64,000 nucleotides of DNA from Brasilonema sennae CENA114 (GTDB taxonomy: Bacteria > Cyanobacteriota > Cyanobacteriia > Cyanobacteriales > Nostocaceae). Of the stretch, positions 40,608 to 49,998 are shown in pieces. The notes beneath the pieces were generated by a model. It searched no databases, was not told the origin of the DNA, and saw only the letters and a program-made list of their open reading frames with translations. Location: contig NZ_CP030118.1 of assembly GCF_006968745.1 (NCBI RefSeq), forward strand, positions 1,624,654-1,688,653. Reading direction: 5' to 3'. Numbering within the stretch: the first letter of the stretch is position 1; the number at the start of each line of letters is the position of its first letter. The position numbers were made by a program, and so were the translations under genes.

Positions 40608-42773
40608 GTGAAAACCCTGATTATTGATAACTATGACTCTTATACCTTTAATCTTTACCAATTAATTGCACAAGTCAATGGAGAATATCCAACTGTAATT
40701 TACAATGACCAAGTTGCATGGGATGAACTCAAACACTGGGAATTTGATAACATTGTGATTTCACCAGGTCCTGGTCGTCCAGAGAACCCAAAAGATTTTG
40801 GTATCTGTCGTCAAGCTATTCAAAATACACCGGTACCGCTTCTAGGCGTTTGCCTTGGACATCAGGGACTTGGTTATCAGTATGGGGGAAAAGTTATTCA
40901 TGCGCCTGAAGTTCAGCATGGTAGGACGAGCGTTGTTTATCACATTGGAACTGAGCTGTTTAAGGGAATTCCTTCTCCCTTTTCTGTTGTGCGCTACCAT
41001 TCCTTGCTGGTTTCAAATGACCTGCCGGACTGTTTAGAAAAAGTGGCGTGGACAAAGGACAACCTTGTGATGGGACTGCGCCATCGATCTTTGCCGCTAT
41101 GGGGTGTGCAGTTTCATCCAGAGTCAATTTGTACTCAGTATGGACAAACCTTATTAGAGAATTTTAAAGAAATGACTCTAAAATTTGCCAAAGATCGAGG
41201 CAAAAGTCCCAGAAAACACTATTGGACAGTAGATAGTGAAACTGCTCCAATGCCTTCAAGTTCTTCGGGCCAAAAACAGCAACAGGAATTTGAACTTTGT
41301 ACGCGCAAGCTGAATCTGTGCCCCGATACTGAGCAAATGTTTGTACATCTGTTTGGCAAAGCAGCAAATGCATTCTGGCTAGATAGCAGTCGTGTTGAAC
41401 CGAATCTTTCTCGCTTCTCGTTCATGGGAGATAGCAGTGGCGAAAACAGTCTGCTGATTCACTATCGGACGCGATCGCAAAAACTCACACTTACACAGTC
41501 CGATACCGTAAGCTATCGGACAGAGGGGATTTTTGAGTATCTCCACCAGGAAATTGAACGGCGACACTGCCCATCTGATGATTTACCCTTTGATTTCAAC
41601 TGCGGGTTTGTGGGTTACTTTGGCTATGAATTAAAAGCAGAGTGCGGATCTCAATTAAACCACCCCTCTGCCTTACCCGATGCAATGTTCCTGTTGGCTG
41701 ATCGGATGATTGCGATCGATCATCAGGAGCAAACCCTTTATTTACTGTGTCTAATTCAGCAGGGACAAACAGCAACAGCAGAAGTGTGGTTTGAATGGAT
41801 CAGACAACAGATTGACCAGCTTGCTCCCCTGTCGCCAATTGTTCCTGAGAAGAAACAGACCCCTGTTATCTTCCGATTAAGTCGATCGCATCAGACTTAC
41901 CTTGATGATATTCAAACATGCTTGCAGGAAATTCAGGAAGGAGAAACTTATCAAGTTTGTTTGACAAACCAAATTCAGACAGACACGACTCCCGATCCAC
42001 TGGCGTTCTATCGTTCATTACGCCGCATCAATCCTGCTCCCTACGCTGCATTTTTGCGGTTTGGCGATCTAGCAATTGCATGCTCGTCTCCAGAGCGATT
42101 TCTGCGGATTGATTGCCAAGGTTGGGTAGAAACAAAGCCGATCAAGGGGACGCTGCGACGTGGAAAAACACCCAAAGAAGATTTTATTTTGCGTGAACAA
42201 TTGCACAACAGCGAAAAAGACCGGGCGGAGAATTTGATGATTGTGGATTTGCTTCGCAATGATCTCGGACGGGTTTGTGCAGTGGGCACTGTGCATGTTC
42301 CCAAATTGATGGATGTGGAAACCTATGCCACGGTGCATCAACTGGTGACGACGATTCGCGGTCATTTACGCGCCGATATGAGCGCTACAGACTGCATTCG
42401 CAACGCCTTTCCTGGCGGTTCTATGACAGGTGCCCCCAAGCTTAGAACCCTGGAGATTATTGATCGATTAGAACAGTCAGCACGGGGAGTTTACTCAGGG
42501 GCGGTCGGCTTTTTGGGATTGAACGGTTCAGCCGATTTGAATATTGTCATTCGTACCGCTGTGCTGACTCCTGAGCAAACCACTATCGGCGTTGGCGGCG
42601 GTATTGTGGCGCTTAGCGATCCCCAGATGGAGTTTCAGGAAATACTGCTCAAAGCAAAGGCATTAATTCATGCCATGATGATCACAACACATGGAGTCTT
42701 TGATCCTGACCAATATTACATCCAGGGAATGGAAACAGCCGCTTTTGATAACTATAAAAAACTGCGTGCATAG
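40608..42773 (+). CDS. pabAB: fused PabA-PabB aminodeoxychorismate synthase
   Basis: This 721-residue bifunctional enzyme has a GTG start and turns chorismate and glutamine into 4-amino-4-deoxychorismate for folate. The glutaminase domain (1-195) has the nucleophile Cys in GVCLGHQ (near 84) and the His-Glu pair in VQFHPES. The chorismate-binding domain (about 420-710) has EGETYQVCLTNQ, RFLRIDCQGWVETKPIKGTLRRGK, EKDRAENLMIVDLLRNDLGRV and GSMTGAPKLRTLEIID. PIKGT rather than an anthranilate-type sequence supports PabB over TrpE. It is not followed directly by a lyase gene; the next gene is a class I/II aminotransferase. Confidence 0.93.
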   Translation: MKTLIIDNYDSYTFNLYQLIAQVNGEYPTVIYNDQVAWDELKHWEFDNIVISPGPGRPENPKDFGICRQAIQNTPVPLLGVCLGHQGLGYQYGGKVIHAPEVQHGRTSVVYHIGTELFKGIPSPFSVVRYHSLLVSNDLPDCLEKVAWTKDNLVMGLRHRSLPLWGVQFHPESICTQYGQTLLENFKEMTLKFAKDRGKSPRKHYWTVDSETAPMPSSSSGQKQQQEFELCTRKLNLCPDTEQMFVHLFGKAANAFWLDSSRVEPNLSRFSFMGDSSGENSLLIHYRTRSQKLTLTQSDTVSYRTEGIFEYLHQEIERRHCPSDDLPFDFNCGFVGYFGYELKAECGSQLNHPSALPDAMFLLADRMIAIDHQEQTLYLLCLIQQGQTATAEVWFEWIRQQIDQLAPLSPIVPEKKQTPVIFRLSRSHQTYLDDIQTCLQEIQEGETYQVCLTNQIQTDTTPDPLAFYRSLRRINPAPYAAFLRFGDLAIACSSPERFLRIDCQGWVETKPIKGTLRRGKTPKEDFILREQLHNSEKDRAENLMIVDLLRNDLGRVCAVGTVHVPKLMDVETYATVHQLVTTIRGHLRADMSATDCIRNAFPGGSMTGAPKLRTLEIIDRLEQSARGVYSGAVGFLGLNGSADLNIVIRTAVLTPEQTTIGVGGGIVALSDPQMEFQEILLKAKALIHAMMITTHGVFDPDQYYIQGMETAAFDNYKKLRA

Positions 42774-43132
42774 GTCTTTAAGAATTCAAAATTTGCTGCC
42801 TACGGCACGCTACGCTAAAATTCAAAATTCAACATTAAATCTAATTCAAGCAAGTGCAAAATGATTTTGATTTGTGAACAGTTATCAATACTTTTTCATC
42901 AGGTAGATAATCGGATTCATCTTCACATATTACCATCATAAATAACCAGGACTTACGCAGAATAATGAAAAAATAAACCGCAAAGACGAGGCAGTGCGTT
43001 GCTCAGAGCAGCGCCGCTTTTTAGGAAATACCTAATGCTAAAGTAGACCTGTTCGACGATCTTTTAGAAGCACTGGAGCTACTAGATTGGACTTCGGACA
43101 AATGAAAGAAAGAAAGAAAGACAGGGGAAAAC
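42774..43132. other. spacer with a (GAAA)4 tract
   Basis: These 359 bases hold a small GCCTACGGCACGCTACGC repeat at about 42797-42815 and a GAAA tetranucleotide tract at 43104-43120 directly before the AGGGG site of the next gene. No gene is seen. Confidence 0.5.
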
Positions 43133-44251
43133 ATGATATTGCCAGTGTTTCGTCTGGAAGAATACTTGTCGCAATGGGAATTCAACGCTCCCTATCTTCT
43201 GTGTTGCAGTGATGCCGAATCTCGATCCCTCGAAGAGATTCTTTCGCTGGCTGACGATGAATCGAAGTTGTTATGGAGCAGACTCCACCTTGGTTACACT
43301 GAGGTCAAAGGTCTTCCGATTCTCCGTAACGAGATAGCCAAGCTCTATCAAGGTCTTGACTTAGAGAACATAGTGTGTTATGCAGGTGCAGAAGACGGAA
43401 TATTTTGTAGTATGCAAGCTCTCGTGAAAGAGGGCGACCACGTAATTGTTCTGACTCCTTGCTATCAGTCCCTCGAAGACTTACCTCGTCATTTCGGAGC
43501 GCGTGTCACTGCGGTGCGACTCAAGGAAGAGAACAAGTGGCAGATCGACATCAAAGCCATCGAAGATGCTCTCACGCCGAGTACGCGACTCATTATCATA
43601 AATTTCCCTCATAATCCGACAGGCGCGGTACTTACGGATGATCAAGCATCGGCACTTATCGATCTCGCCCGAAAACGGGGAATCTACATTTTCTCCGACG
43701 AGGTATACCGCCTTCTAGGTCTATCTTCGACAACATGGGGTCTCCCAATTGCGGTTCGCTACGAGCGGGGTGTCAGCCTCGGCGTCATGAGTAAGGCGTT
43801 CGGACTTGCTGGTTTAAGAATTGGGTGGATTGTCACACAAGACAAAGACCTCCTCCATCAAGCAGAAATAGCCAAACACCATACGTCAATCTGCAACAGC
43901 GCACCGTCGGAAGTACTTTCGCTTATAGCTCTGCGAAGCAAAGACGCTCTTCTGAGTCGCAACATCGAGATAGTGGATAAAAACCTTGGACTCCTTGACG
44001 ACTTTTTCCACCGACATGGCGATCGCTTCTCATGGGTTCGTCCTCAAGGAGGGTGTGTCGGATTCGTTCACTACAAGGCGCATCGCCCGATTGATGAACT
44101 GGTAGAAGCTCTTGTACATAAGCAAGGCGTGCTTCTTATGCCCTCGCGCATTTACGATTTTCCGGGTAACTACTTTCGCATTGGATTTGGACGAAAGAAT
44201 ATGCCTTCGGCGCTGGTGCGGTTTGAAGCATTCCTTGAGGAATGGGAGTAG
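43133..44251 (+). CDS. class I/II PLP-dependent aminotransferase
   Basis: This 372-residue fold-type I enzyme shows YAGAEDGIFCSMQAL (phosphate region), INFPHNPTGAVLTDDQ (Asn contact), YIFSDEVYRLLGL (the Asp that holds the pyridine nitrogen) and GVMSKAFGLAGLRIGWIV (PLP lysine in SKAFG). A C-terminal FRIGFGRKN carries the carboxylate-binding Arg. An AGGGG site precedes the ATG. Codon use is richer in CTC, CGC and TCG than its neighbours, which may indicate transfer. The substrate is not predictable. It lies downstream of pabAB, which suggests but does not prove a chorismate-derived amine or amino acid pathway. Confidence 0.88.
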   Translation: MILPVFRLEEYLSQWEFNAPYLLCCSDAESRSLEEILSLADDESKLLWSRLHLGYTEVKGLPILRNEIAKLYQGLDLENIVCYAGAEDGIFCSMQALVKEGDHVIVLTPCYQSLEDLPRHFGARVTAVRLKEENKWQIDIKAIEDALTPSTRLIIINFPHNPTGAVLTDDQASALIDLARKRGIYIFSDEVYRLLGLSSTTWGLPIAVRYERGVSLGVMSKAFGLAGLRIGWIVTQDKDLLHQAEIAKHHTSICNSAPSEVLSLIALRSKDALLSRNIEIVDKNLGLLDDFFHRHGDRFSWVRPQGGCVGFVHYKAHRPIDELVEALVHKQGVLLMPSRIYDFPGNYFRIGFGRKNMPSALVRFEAFLEEWE

Positions 44252-44264
44252 GACTTATCCCTAC

Positions 44265-45548
44265 TTATTCCTGTGCACCTGCTGCCAAGAGGCTTCGCAC
44301 CACGCTAGGATACTGATTAAACTCTGCAAGCATTAAAGCTGTATAACCACCTTCGTTTTTAATTTTCACATCTGCCCTGGCTTTGAGTAACAATTGCACT
44401 GCTTCGTCATAACCCCGCGAAGCTGCCCACATCAGTGCTGTTGCACCTGCTGAGTCTGTTGGATTTACTTGTGCTCCTTTTGCTAGAAGCTGCTGTATCA
44501 CGCCTAGATGGTTACGTTCTGCTGCCTTAATTAAAGGCGTTTTTCCATCATCTCCTTGAATATTGACATCAGCACCATAATCTAGTAAGGCTTTCACTAT
44601 TTCAGTGTATCCTTGGATTGCTGCTAGCATCAACGGTTGCTCACCCAAGTTTTTTTCATTTACATTTGCTCCCTGACGCAGTAATTTTTCGACAATTTGG
44701 CTGTGTCCCTGCAAAGCTGCCACGAGTAGGGGTGTATCTCCTAAATGATTCTTAATTTCTACGTTTGCTCCTTTGCTGAGTAAGACTTCTACTACATCGG
44801 TATAACCTTCAACAACAGCAAGATGCAAGGCTGTTTCCCCATCTTGATCTTGGACGTTGACATCAGCACCGCGAGCGAGTATTTCGGCTGCGATCGCACT
44901 ATATCCCGCCGCCGCCGCCGCTGATAAAGCCGTACCACCATCAAGATTTCTCGCCTGAACATCAGCCCCTGCTGCTAACAGCGCTTGCACAACTTCCAAA
45001 TGTCCTAAATCTGCCGCAATCATCAATGCCGTTTCCCCCTCTTCATTTTGGGAGTTGACATCTGCATTATTTTCTAGTAAGTATTTGACAACTTCAGCAT
45101 GTCCAGCGCGTATTGCTAATTGAAAAGCCGTGTCCTCATCTTTATCTTTAAGATCAACTTTGGCACCAGCAGCAAGTAAGACTCGCATCACATCAGCGTT
45201 TCCTTTTAAGGCGGCAACCATTAAAGCAGTGCTACCATCTTCATTGGTCGCATTAACATCCGCACCTTTGGAAATTAAAAGTTTTACAATGTCAAGTTGG
45301 TTAGCACTCGCCGCTAACATCAAAGCCGTCAACCTATAGCGCTTTCTTTTCAAGTCGAAATCAGCACCTGCATCAAGAAGCGATCGCCCAATTTCGGTGT
45401 AGCCGAAATGAGCAGCAAACATCAAGGGTGTAGTGCCATCGCGATCGCCCGTATCTACGTTGGCACCATCATTAAGCAGTGCTTGCACCTGCTTGATATC
45501 ACCATTTTTCACAGCCGATAGCAGCAAGACATCGTTATTTTTAGTCAT
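44265..45548 (-). CDS. ankyrin repeat protein
   Basis: These 427 residues are built almost completely of about 12 ankyrin units of 33 residues (typical unit DGTTPLMFAAHFGYTEIGRS, then LLDAGADFDLKRK), with no other domain or signal peptide. Ankyrin arrays bind proteins, so a scaffold or inhibitor role is likely. The start ATG belongs to a TGACTAA heptamer repeat (MTKNND reads from ATGACTAAAAATAACG), as for rpoC2. No Shine-Dalgarno site is visible. The gene converges on the aminotransferase gene, 13 bases away. Confidence 0.9.
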   Translation of the reverse strand: MTKNNDVLLLSAVKNGDIKQVQALLNDGANVDTGDRDGTTPLMFAAHFGYTEIGRSLLDAGADFDLKRKRYRLTALMLAASANQLDIVKLLISKGADVNATNEDGSTALMVAALKGNADVMRVLLAAGAKVDLKDKDEDTAFQLAIRAGHAEVVKYLLENNADVNSQNEEGETALMIAADLGHLEVVQALLAAGADVQARNLDGGTALSAAAAAGYSAIAAEILARGADVNVQDQDGETALHLAVVEGYTDVVEVLLSKGANVEIKNHLGDTPLLVAALQGHSQIVEKLLRQGANVNEKNLGEQPLMLAAIQGYTEIVKALLDYGADVNIQGDDGKTPLIKAAERNHLGVIQQLLAKGAQVNPTDSAGATALMWAASRGYDEAVQLLLKARADVKIKNEGGYTALMLAEFNQYPSVVRSLLAAGAQE

Positions 45549-45705
45549 TAGTCATTCGTCAATTAGTCACTGATGATTTTCCGCGTTTTCGCGTCCCCGC
45601 GTCTGCGCGTCCTGTGTTTTCCCCATCTTCTCATCATCCCATTTCCCCATTACCAATAAGCGTTATGCTAATTTTTATGAAGATTTAAGAAGAGGGACAC
45701 TAGGT
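45549..45705. repeat. heptamer repeats between ankyrin and DUF4079 genes
   Basis: TTAGTCAT-type heptamers (reverse complement ATGACTAA) run from 45541 to about 45572 across the ankyrin start. Low-complexity GCGTCCCCGCGTC sequence follows. Heptamer arrays of this kind are common between genes of filamentous cyanobacteria. Confidence 0.6.
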
Positions 45706-46170
45706 ATGGAACTTTCACCATCAGTAAAGTTTTCGTTAAACTTCGTTCACCCAATCATCATGTGGGTGTTATTACTACTTTCCTTGTATGCAGGATATCT
45801 GGGATTACAAGTCCAACGGACAAGAAATGCTCAAGGTGAAGAAAAGAAAGAATTAATCAAAGGTAAATACAACGTTAAGCATTACCAAATCGGCTCTGTA
45901 ATATTAGCCTTGATGGTAACAGGCGCTGTTGCTGCGATGGCTGTCACTTACATCAACAATGGTAAGTTGTTCGTTGGGCCTCACCTACTCATAGGACTTG
46001 GCATGACAACTCTAATTGCCATTTCAGCTTCCCTGTCTCCTTTTATGCAAAAAGGCGCAAACTGGGCGCGTGTAACACATATTTTGTTAAATTTTGTAAT
46101 TGTAGCTCTTTTTGCATTGCAAGCTCTCAGTGGGATGGAAATTGTCAACAAACTTATCACTGGAGCATAG
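45706..46170 (+). CDS. DUF4079 membrane protein
   Basis: This 154-residue protein has four predicted membrane helices (about 13-30, 60-82, 90-108 and 122-142). His residues lie near membrane faces (FVHPIIMW, KHYQIGS, VGPHLLIG, VTHILLNF), typical of DUF4079. That pattern recalls haem-binding cytochrome b561-like bundles. An electron-transfer or haem role is inferred from it, not shown. The family is found mainly in cyanobacteria and plant chloroplasts. Confidence 0.9.
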   Translation: MELSPSVKFSLNFVHPIIMWVLLLLSLYAGYLGLQVQRTRNAQGEEKKELIKGKYNVKHYQIGSVILALMVTGAVAAMAVTYINNGKLFVGPHLLIGLGMTTLIAISASLSPFMQKGANWARVTHILLNFVIVALFALQALSGMEIVNKLITGA

Positions 46171-46487
46171 TCATGAGTCATTAGTGAGACCAGTGCTGCG
46201 GGAGGGGAGCCACTGCGTTGGAGAGCCCGCGCTGCAGGAGGGTCTCCCTCCGTAGGCGTCTGGCGTCCGGGTTTCCCGGCTTGTTCGCATGATTGCGTCT
46301 CCCCTTGGGAGATAGCATGTGGGGTTTTCCCGACAGCCAGGCATCTGGCGAACCCGAAGGGTCATAGGTGAAAAACAAATCGGTGTTGACTCTGCCTACT
46401 CAAACATATGCCCATAGGGCACGCTACTTAAAACAAAGTATGCTCGACGGAGCATACTTTGAAACTTAAAGCACATGTGATCGGTGA
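46171..46487. repeat. dispersed repeat cluster
   Basis: The spacer is made largely of the repeat family seen at 4430, 24330 and 33241. It includes GCCAGGCATCTGGCGA at 46336-46351 and a related GTAGGCGTCTGGCG at about 46252. A hairpin lies at 46435-46460. Frames within it are artefacts. Confidence 0.7.
46435..46460 (-). terminator. hairpin terminator after the DUF1997 gene
   Basis: An 11-base perfect stem AAAGTATGCTC / GAGCATACTTT encloses a four-base loop. On the minus strand it is followed by a T-rich stretch (TTTGTTTTAAG). It lies 27 bases past the stop of the DUF1997 gene. Confidence 0.65.
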
Positions 46488-47162
46488 CTATTTTTTCTTG
46501 GTACCATCTGGAAAAGGAATGCCCAAGGATTGGTGAAAATCTTCCTGTACTTTGCGAGTTAGGCGGCGCGAAACTTGGCGGACAACTTGGTTAAGTAACC
46601 GTTCACCTGTAGATAGAACTAAAGACTTGGGTAGTCGCTGAATAAACTTGGGAAAATGAATATAAACACTGAGATCCAATTCCCACTCAACTTGTGTCAT
46701 TTCACTTAAGCAGGTGGAAGAATTACTTCCCACATTTTCTTGTAACTGTAGCGCAGCACGATAATCCACATCATACCCAGGGGCTTGGTAGTCAGGAATG
46801 GGAATAGTGCAAATCCGATAAACTCCTTCTTCTGGAGGTAATAATTCCAAACCGATTTTTGGTTCTACTTCGTAACCAAAAGAGCCAAAACGACCAATAA
46901 CTAAGGCATAGCCATTTTTCCCTAATGCTTCCACCTTCATGGGATCAGCACAGCGCGAAAACCATGAGCCGTGATTATTGAGGTATTCAGCAACAGTTCC
47001 AGCTGTGGCATACATTTCCATATGGTCTTTATAACGACCGTGAAACCGTGTTGATGTTCCTATTGCTTCTTGAGTTACGTCTCCAGCTTTTTGAGTCGAT
47101 GTCATAGATAAGATTGCTTCTGTTGTGTCAAAGGATTGATAATCCGGGTGCTTTGAAACCAT
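46488..47162 (-). CDS. DUF1997 family protein
   Basis: This 224-residue protein matches the cyanobacterial/plant DUF1997 family, which has a START/SRPBCC-like fold. The recognisable segments are FHGRYKDHMEMYATAGTVAEYLNNHGSWFSRCADPMKVEALGKNGYALVIGRFGSFGYEVEPKIGLEL and the C-terminal LLNQVVRQVSRRLTRKVQEDFH helix. The start may be the internal Met (MTSTQKAG, residue 20), since the first 19 residues are poorly conserved in type. Relatives associate with membranes or lipids in cyanobacteria, but the ligand is unknown. Confidence 0.88.
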   Translation of the reverse strand: MVSKHPDYQSFDTTEAILSMTSTQKAGDVTQEAIGTSTRFHGRYKDHMEMYATAGTVAEYLNNHGSWFSRCADPMKVEALGKNGYALVIGRFGSFGYEVEPKIGLELLPPEEGVYRICTIPIPDYQAPGYDVDYRAALQLQENVGSNSSTCLSEMTQVEWELDLSVYIHFPKFIQRLPKSLVLSTGERLLNQVVRQVSRRLTRKVQEDFHQSLGIPFPDGTKKK

Positions 47163-47352
47163 AAAAGCGTTCTTTTATAGTCAGAGTGTTTGTCTAAATT
47201 AATAATTCGGCTGGTAGATAAAACATTTCGTACTGAATTTCCATTTTGACGGAATCTTAATCATCTGTCATGTGGTTCATCTAAATCTTGGTCAGAATCT
47301 TTAAAATAGGAAACTGAAAAACAGATACTAGTTTTCCAGGATAGCGTTTCTC

Positions 47353-48012
47353 ATGAAAGCATTTGTAGCAGGGGCAACAGGTGAAACAGGTCGCCGGATA
47401 GTACAACAGCTCATAGCGCGGAATATTCCCGTTCGTGCTTTAGTCAGGGATGTAGAAAAAGCAAGGAGTATTCTAGGTGCTCAAGCCGAGTTAGTCGTGG
47501 GGGATGTGTTAAAGCCAGAAAGCTTGTCTGCTGCTTTGGGAGATAGCACAGTGCTACTGTGTGCCACTGGCGCAAAACCAAGCTTTGATCCAACAGGACC
47601 TTATAAAGTGGATTATGAAGGGACTAAAAATTTGGTAGATGCGGCAAAGGCTAAAGGAATTGAGCATATTGTCTTAGTTTCTTCTTTGGCTGCGTCTCAG
47701 TTTTTTCATCCCCTAAACTTGTTCTGGCTAATCTTGTATTGGAAAAAGCAAGCTGAGGAGTACATCCAGAAAAGCAGTCTAAACTATACAATTGTCCGAC
47801 CGGGTGGTTTAAAGAATGAAGATAATTCCAACCAAATCGTGATGCAAAGCGCTGATACATTGTTCGAGGGTAGCATTCCCCGACAAAAAGTAGCCCAGGT
47901 TTCTGTTGAAGCGCTGTTTGAACCCGCAGCAAAAAATAAAATTGTCGAGATTGTTGCCAAAGAAAATGCTCCCGCAAAAAGCTTTGGAGAACTGTTTGCT
48001 AATGTCGCTTAA
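47353..48012 (+). CDS. NAD(P)-binding atypical SDR family protein
   Basis: These 219 residues begin with the Rossmann motif AGATGETGRRIVQQL and continue with VRALVRDVEKA, VGDVLKPESL, LLCATGAKPSFDPTGPYKVDYEGTKNLVDAA, VLVSSLAASQFF and NYTIVRPGGLK. This fits the atypical short-chain dehydrogenases (SDR5-like, close to Ycf39 and Tic62). The usual Tyr-xxx-Lys active site is absent, so a regulatory or chaperone role in cofactor sensing is as likely as catalysis. An upstream ATG follows GATAGCGTTTCTC with no good ribosome site. Confidence 0.9.
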   Translation: MKAFVAGATGETGRRIVQQLIARNIPVRALVRDVEKARSILGAQAELVVGDVLKPESLSAALGDSTVLLCATGAKPSFDPTGPYKVDYEGTKNLVDAAKAKGIEHIVLVSSLAASQFFHPLNLFWLILYWKKQAEEYIQKSSLNYTIVRPGGLKNEDNSNQIVMQSADTLFEGSIPRQKVAQVSVEALFEPAAKNKIVEIVAKENAPAKSFGELFANVA

Positions 48013-48177
48013 GTCTTAGTACAAAGCAGTGAGCCAGCTTAGTCAGCCAGTCACCTGCGACTCTTGACCCCGAAGGGGTCAAGAGTCGAATAACTAATCA
48101 CTAATGGCTATTGACTTTTGACTAATTTTCTGGTTATTTTCCGGAATGAGTGCGTGGAAGATTGTTGTTATATTTTG

Positions 48178-48888
48178 ATGGCAATAACAGCTAATTTTTT
48201 AAGGAGTCGGACTCTGAACAAAAGCTTAGAACGCAAAGGCGGCGTTGAACAACTCATAGCACCAATAGCCGCACTTCTTGGCTTCGTATGTTTGTTGCAG
48301 TGGTCAATATTTGGAGATTTGCGATCGCATGTCGATCCTACCTTTGCCAACAAACAGCCTCCCTTAGTTATGAAAGGGGGCGATCCTTATATCCGTGCTT
48401 TGATGAGAACCATCTCAGCAAGTGAAGCAAGTGGCAACCGTCCTTATTCAGTGTTGTATGGTGGACAGCACGTTAACAACCTTAGCCGCCATCCTGAGAT
48501 ATGCGTCACTATTGTTACAGGTGTGAACAAAGGTAATTGTTCTACAGCAGCAGGTAGATATCAAATTATTAATCTCACATGGTATAATATAGCATCACGT
48601 TATCACCCAAGCCCAGGACGATTTTTGTTTTGGGCTTCTTATAGTTTTGAACCAGAGTATCAAGACGTAGTTGTCTATCGTTGGTTAAGTGACTCTCGAT
48701 TTTGGAGAACTGATATTTCTCAACAGCTACGTCAAGAAAAGTTACCAGATGTTTTGCGCCGGTTGTCTCCTACTTGGACAAGTTTGGGATATGGTATAGA
48801 AACTAATTCTGTGAGCAAGTCTTTACCACAGATTTATCAGAAAATGTTGAGAGAAGAATTAAAGGCATCAGGAAAATCAGTGTCATAA
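48178..48888 (+). CDS. lambda endolysin-like GH104 peptidoglycan lytic enzyme
   Basis: I start at the ATG at 48178 (236 residues). The longer frame from 48118 adds 20 residues that would spoil the N-terminus. A membrane anchor (IAPIAALLGFVCLLQWSIFG) precedes a lambda R-like domain: DPYIRALMRTISASEASGNRPYSVLYGG (catalytic Glu in SEAS), HPEICV, STAAGRYQIINLTWYN, ending with an RLSPTWTSLGYG-type sequence. These enzymes cut the MurNAc-GlcNAc bond and leave 1,6-anhydroMurNAc. Cell-envelope remodelling, with the domain on the periplasmic face, is the likely use. No phage neighbours are seen, so this is a domesticated family member. Confidence 0.88.
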   Translation: MAITANFLRSRTLNKSLERKGGVEQLIAPIAALLGFVCLLQWSIFGDLRSHVDPTFANKQPPLVMKGGDPYIRALMRTISASEASGNRPYSVLYGGQHVNNLSRHPEICVTIVTGVNKGNCSTAAGRYQIINLTWYNIASRYHPSPGRFLFWASYSFEPEYQDVVVYRWLSDSRFWRTDISQQLRQEKLPDVLRRLSPTWTSLGYGIETNSVSKSLPQIYQKMLREELKASGKSVS

Positions 48889-48948
48889 AAAGCTCTCGGT
48901 TGATCATTGGTTTTTGGAATTGGTAGAACTTTTTGCAACACAACCTTT

Positions 48949-49998
48949 CTATTTTAGGTTTTTGTGAGCAGCCAAAATAATTTCTTCTGTTTCTTGCCAA
49001 CCAATACACCCATCTGTAACAGAAACACCATACTGTAATTGTTCTCGATCGCTAGGAATCTGTTGATGACCTTCATACAAATTGGATTCCAACATCATGC
49101 CAACTATTGATGTATTACCATCCACTATTTGTTGAATAATCTTTTCAAAGACAGAACTCTGTAATTTATACTGTTTACTTGAATTGCCGTGACTACAGTC
49201 GATAACAATTCTCGGCGATAAATTTGCCTCTTTTAATTTTTCTTCCACCTGTTTGACATTCGCTGCATCAAAGTTAGGCTGACCATTACCGCCTCGCAAA
49301 ATAACATGACCGTAGGCATTTCCTCTGGTTTTGAAGATGCTCACCTGTCCCTTTTTATTAATTCCTAAAAAGTTGTGAGGTTTCTGAGCTGATTGGAGAG
49401 CATTCAAAGCCACATTAATATTACCATCAGTGCCATTTTTAAAACCCACTGGCATTGAAAGTCCGCTTGCCATTTCGCGATGAGTTTGTGATTCGGTTGT
49501 GCGTGCTCCAATTGCAGACCACGTAATAAGTTCACTAATGTACTGCGGTACTATAGGATCGAGTGCTTCTGTACCGATGGGTAATCCCAATTCAGCAATT
49601 TTTAGCAGTAAGGTACGTCCCATGCATAGACCTTTTTCGATATGGAAAGAATCATCCATATCAGGATCATTAATTAATCCTTTCCATCCTACTGTTGTTC
49701 TTGGTTTTTCAAAATATACCCTCATGATCAGCAACAGTTTATCCTTTACTCGATCAGCAAGAATTTTAAGTTTTTCTGAATATTCTATTGCTGCTTTTGT
49801 ATCGTGGATAGAACATGGACCAACTACTATGAACTTTCTTCTGTCTTGAAAAGTTAGAATTTTTTCTATCTCATCTCTACATTTCAAAACTGTTTCTTTG
49901 GCTAAATCGGTTAAAGGTAATCTCGATTTCAAATCATCTGGAGTTAACAAGGGTTGAAAACTTTCAATGTGAGTATTAGATAATTGATTGTTTTCCAT
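48949..49998 (-). CDS. 3-deoxy-7-phosphoheptulonate synthase, class I (AroG/AroF-type)
   Basis: This 349-residue enzyme condenses phosphoenolpyruvate and erythrose-4-phosphate, the first step of the shikimate path. Motifs: VGPCSIHDTKAAIEYSEKLK, LLIMRVYFEKPRTTVGWKGLINDPDMD, WSAIGARTTESQTHREMASGLSMPVGFKNGTDG and IVIDCSHGNSSK (metal-binding His). The length and HREMASGLSMPVGFKN match the microbial AroF/G/H group with feedback control by an aromatic amino acid. Which amino acid regulates it cannot be read from the sequence. It may supply chorismate to the PabAB route encoded about 6 kb away. Confidence 0.96.
   Translation of the reverse strand: MENNQLSNTHIESFQPLLTPDDLKSRLPLTDLAKETVLKCRDEIEKILTFQDRRKFIVVGPCSIHDTKAAIEYSEKLKILADRVKDKLLLIMRVYFEKPRTTVGWKGLINDPDMDDSFHIEKGLCMGRTLLLKIAELGLPIGTEALDPIVPQYISELITWSAIGARTTESQTHREMASGLSMPVGFKNGTDGNINVALNALQSAQKPHNFLGINKKGQVSIFKTRGNAYGHVILRGGNGQPNFDAANVKQVEEKLKEANLSPRIVIDCSHGNSSKQYKLQSSVFEKIIQQIVDGNTSIVGMMLESNLYEGHQQIPSDREQLQYGVSVTDGCIGWQETEEIILAAHKNLK

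Noticed and set aside
46171..46378. Minus-strand frames in the spacer after DUF4079
   Set aside because: They are made of dispersed repeat sequence, and similar peptides appear in the rpoB-rpoC1 gap frames.
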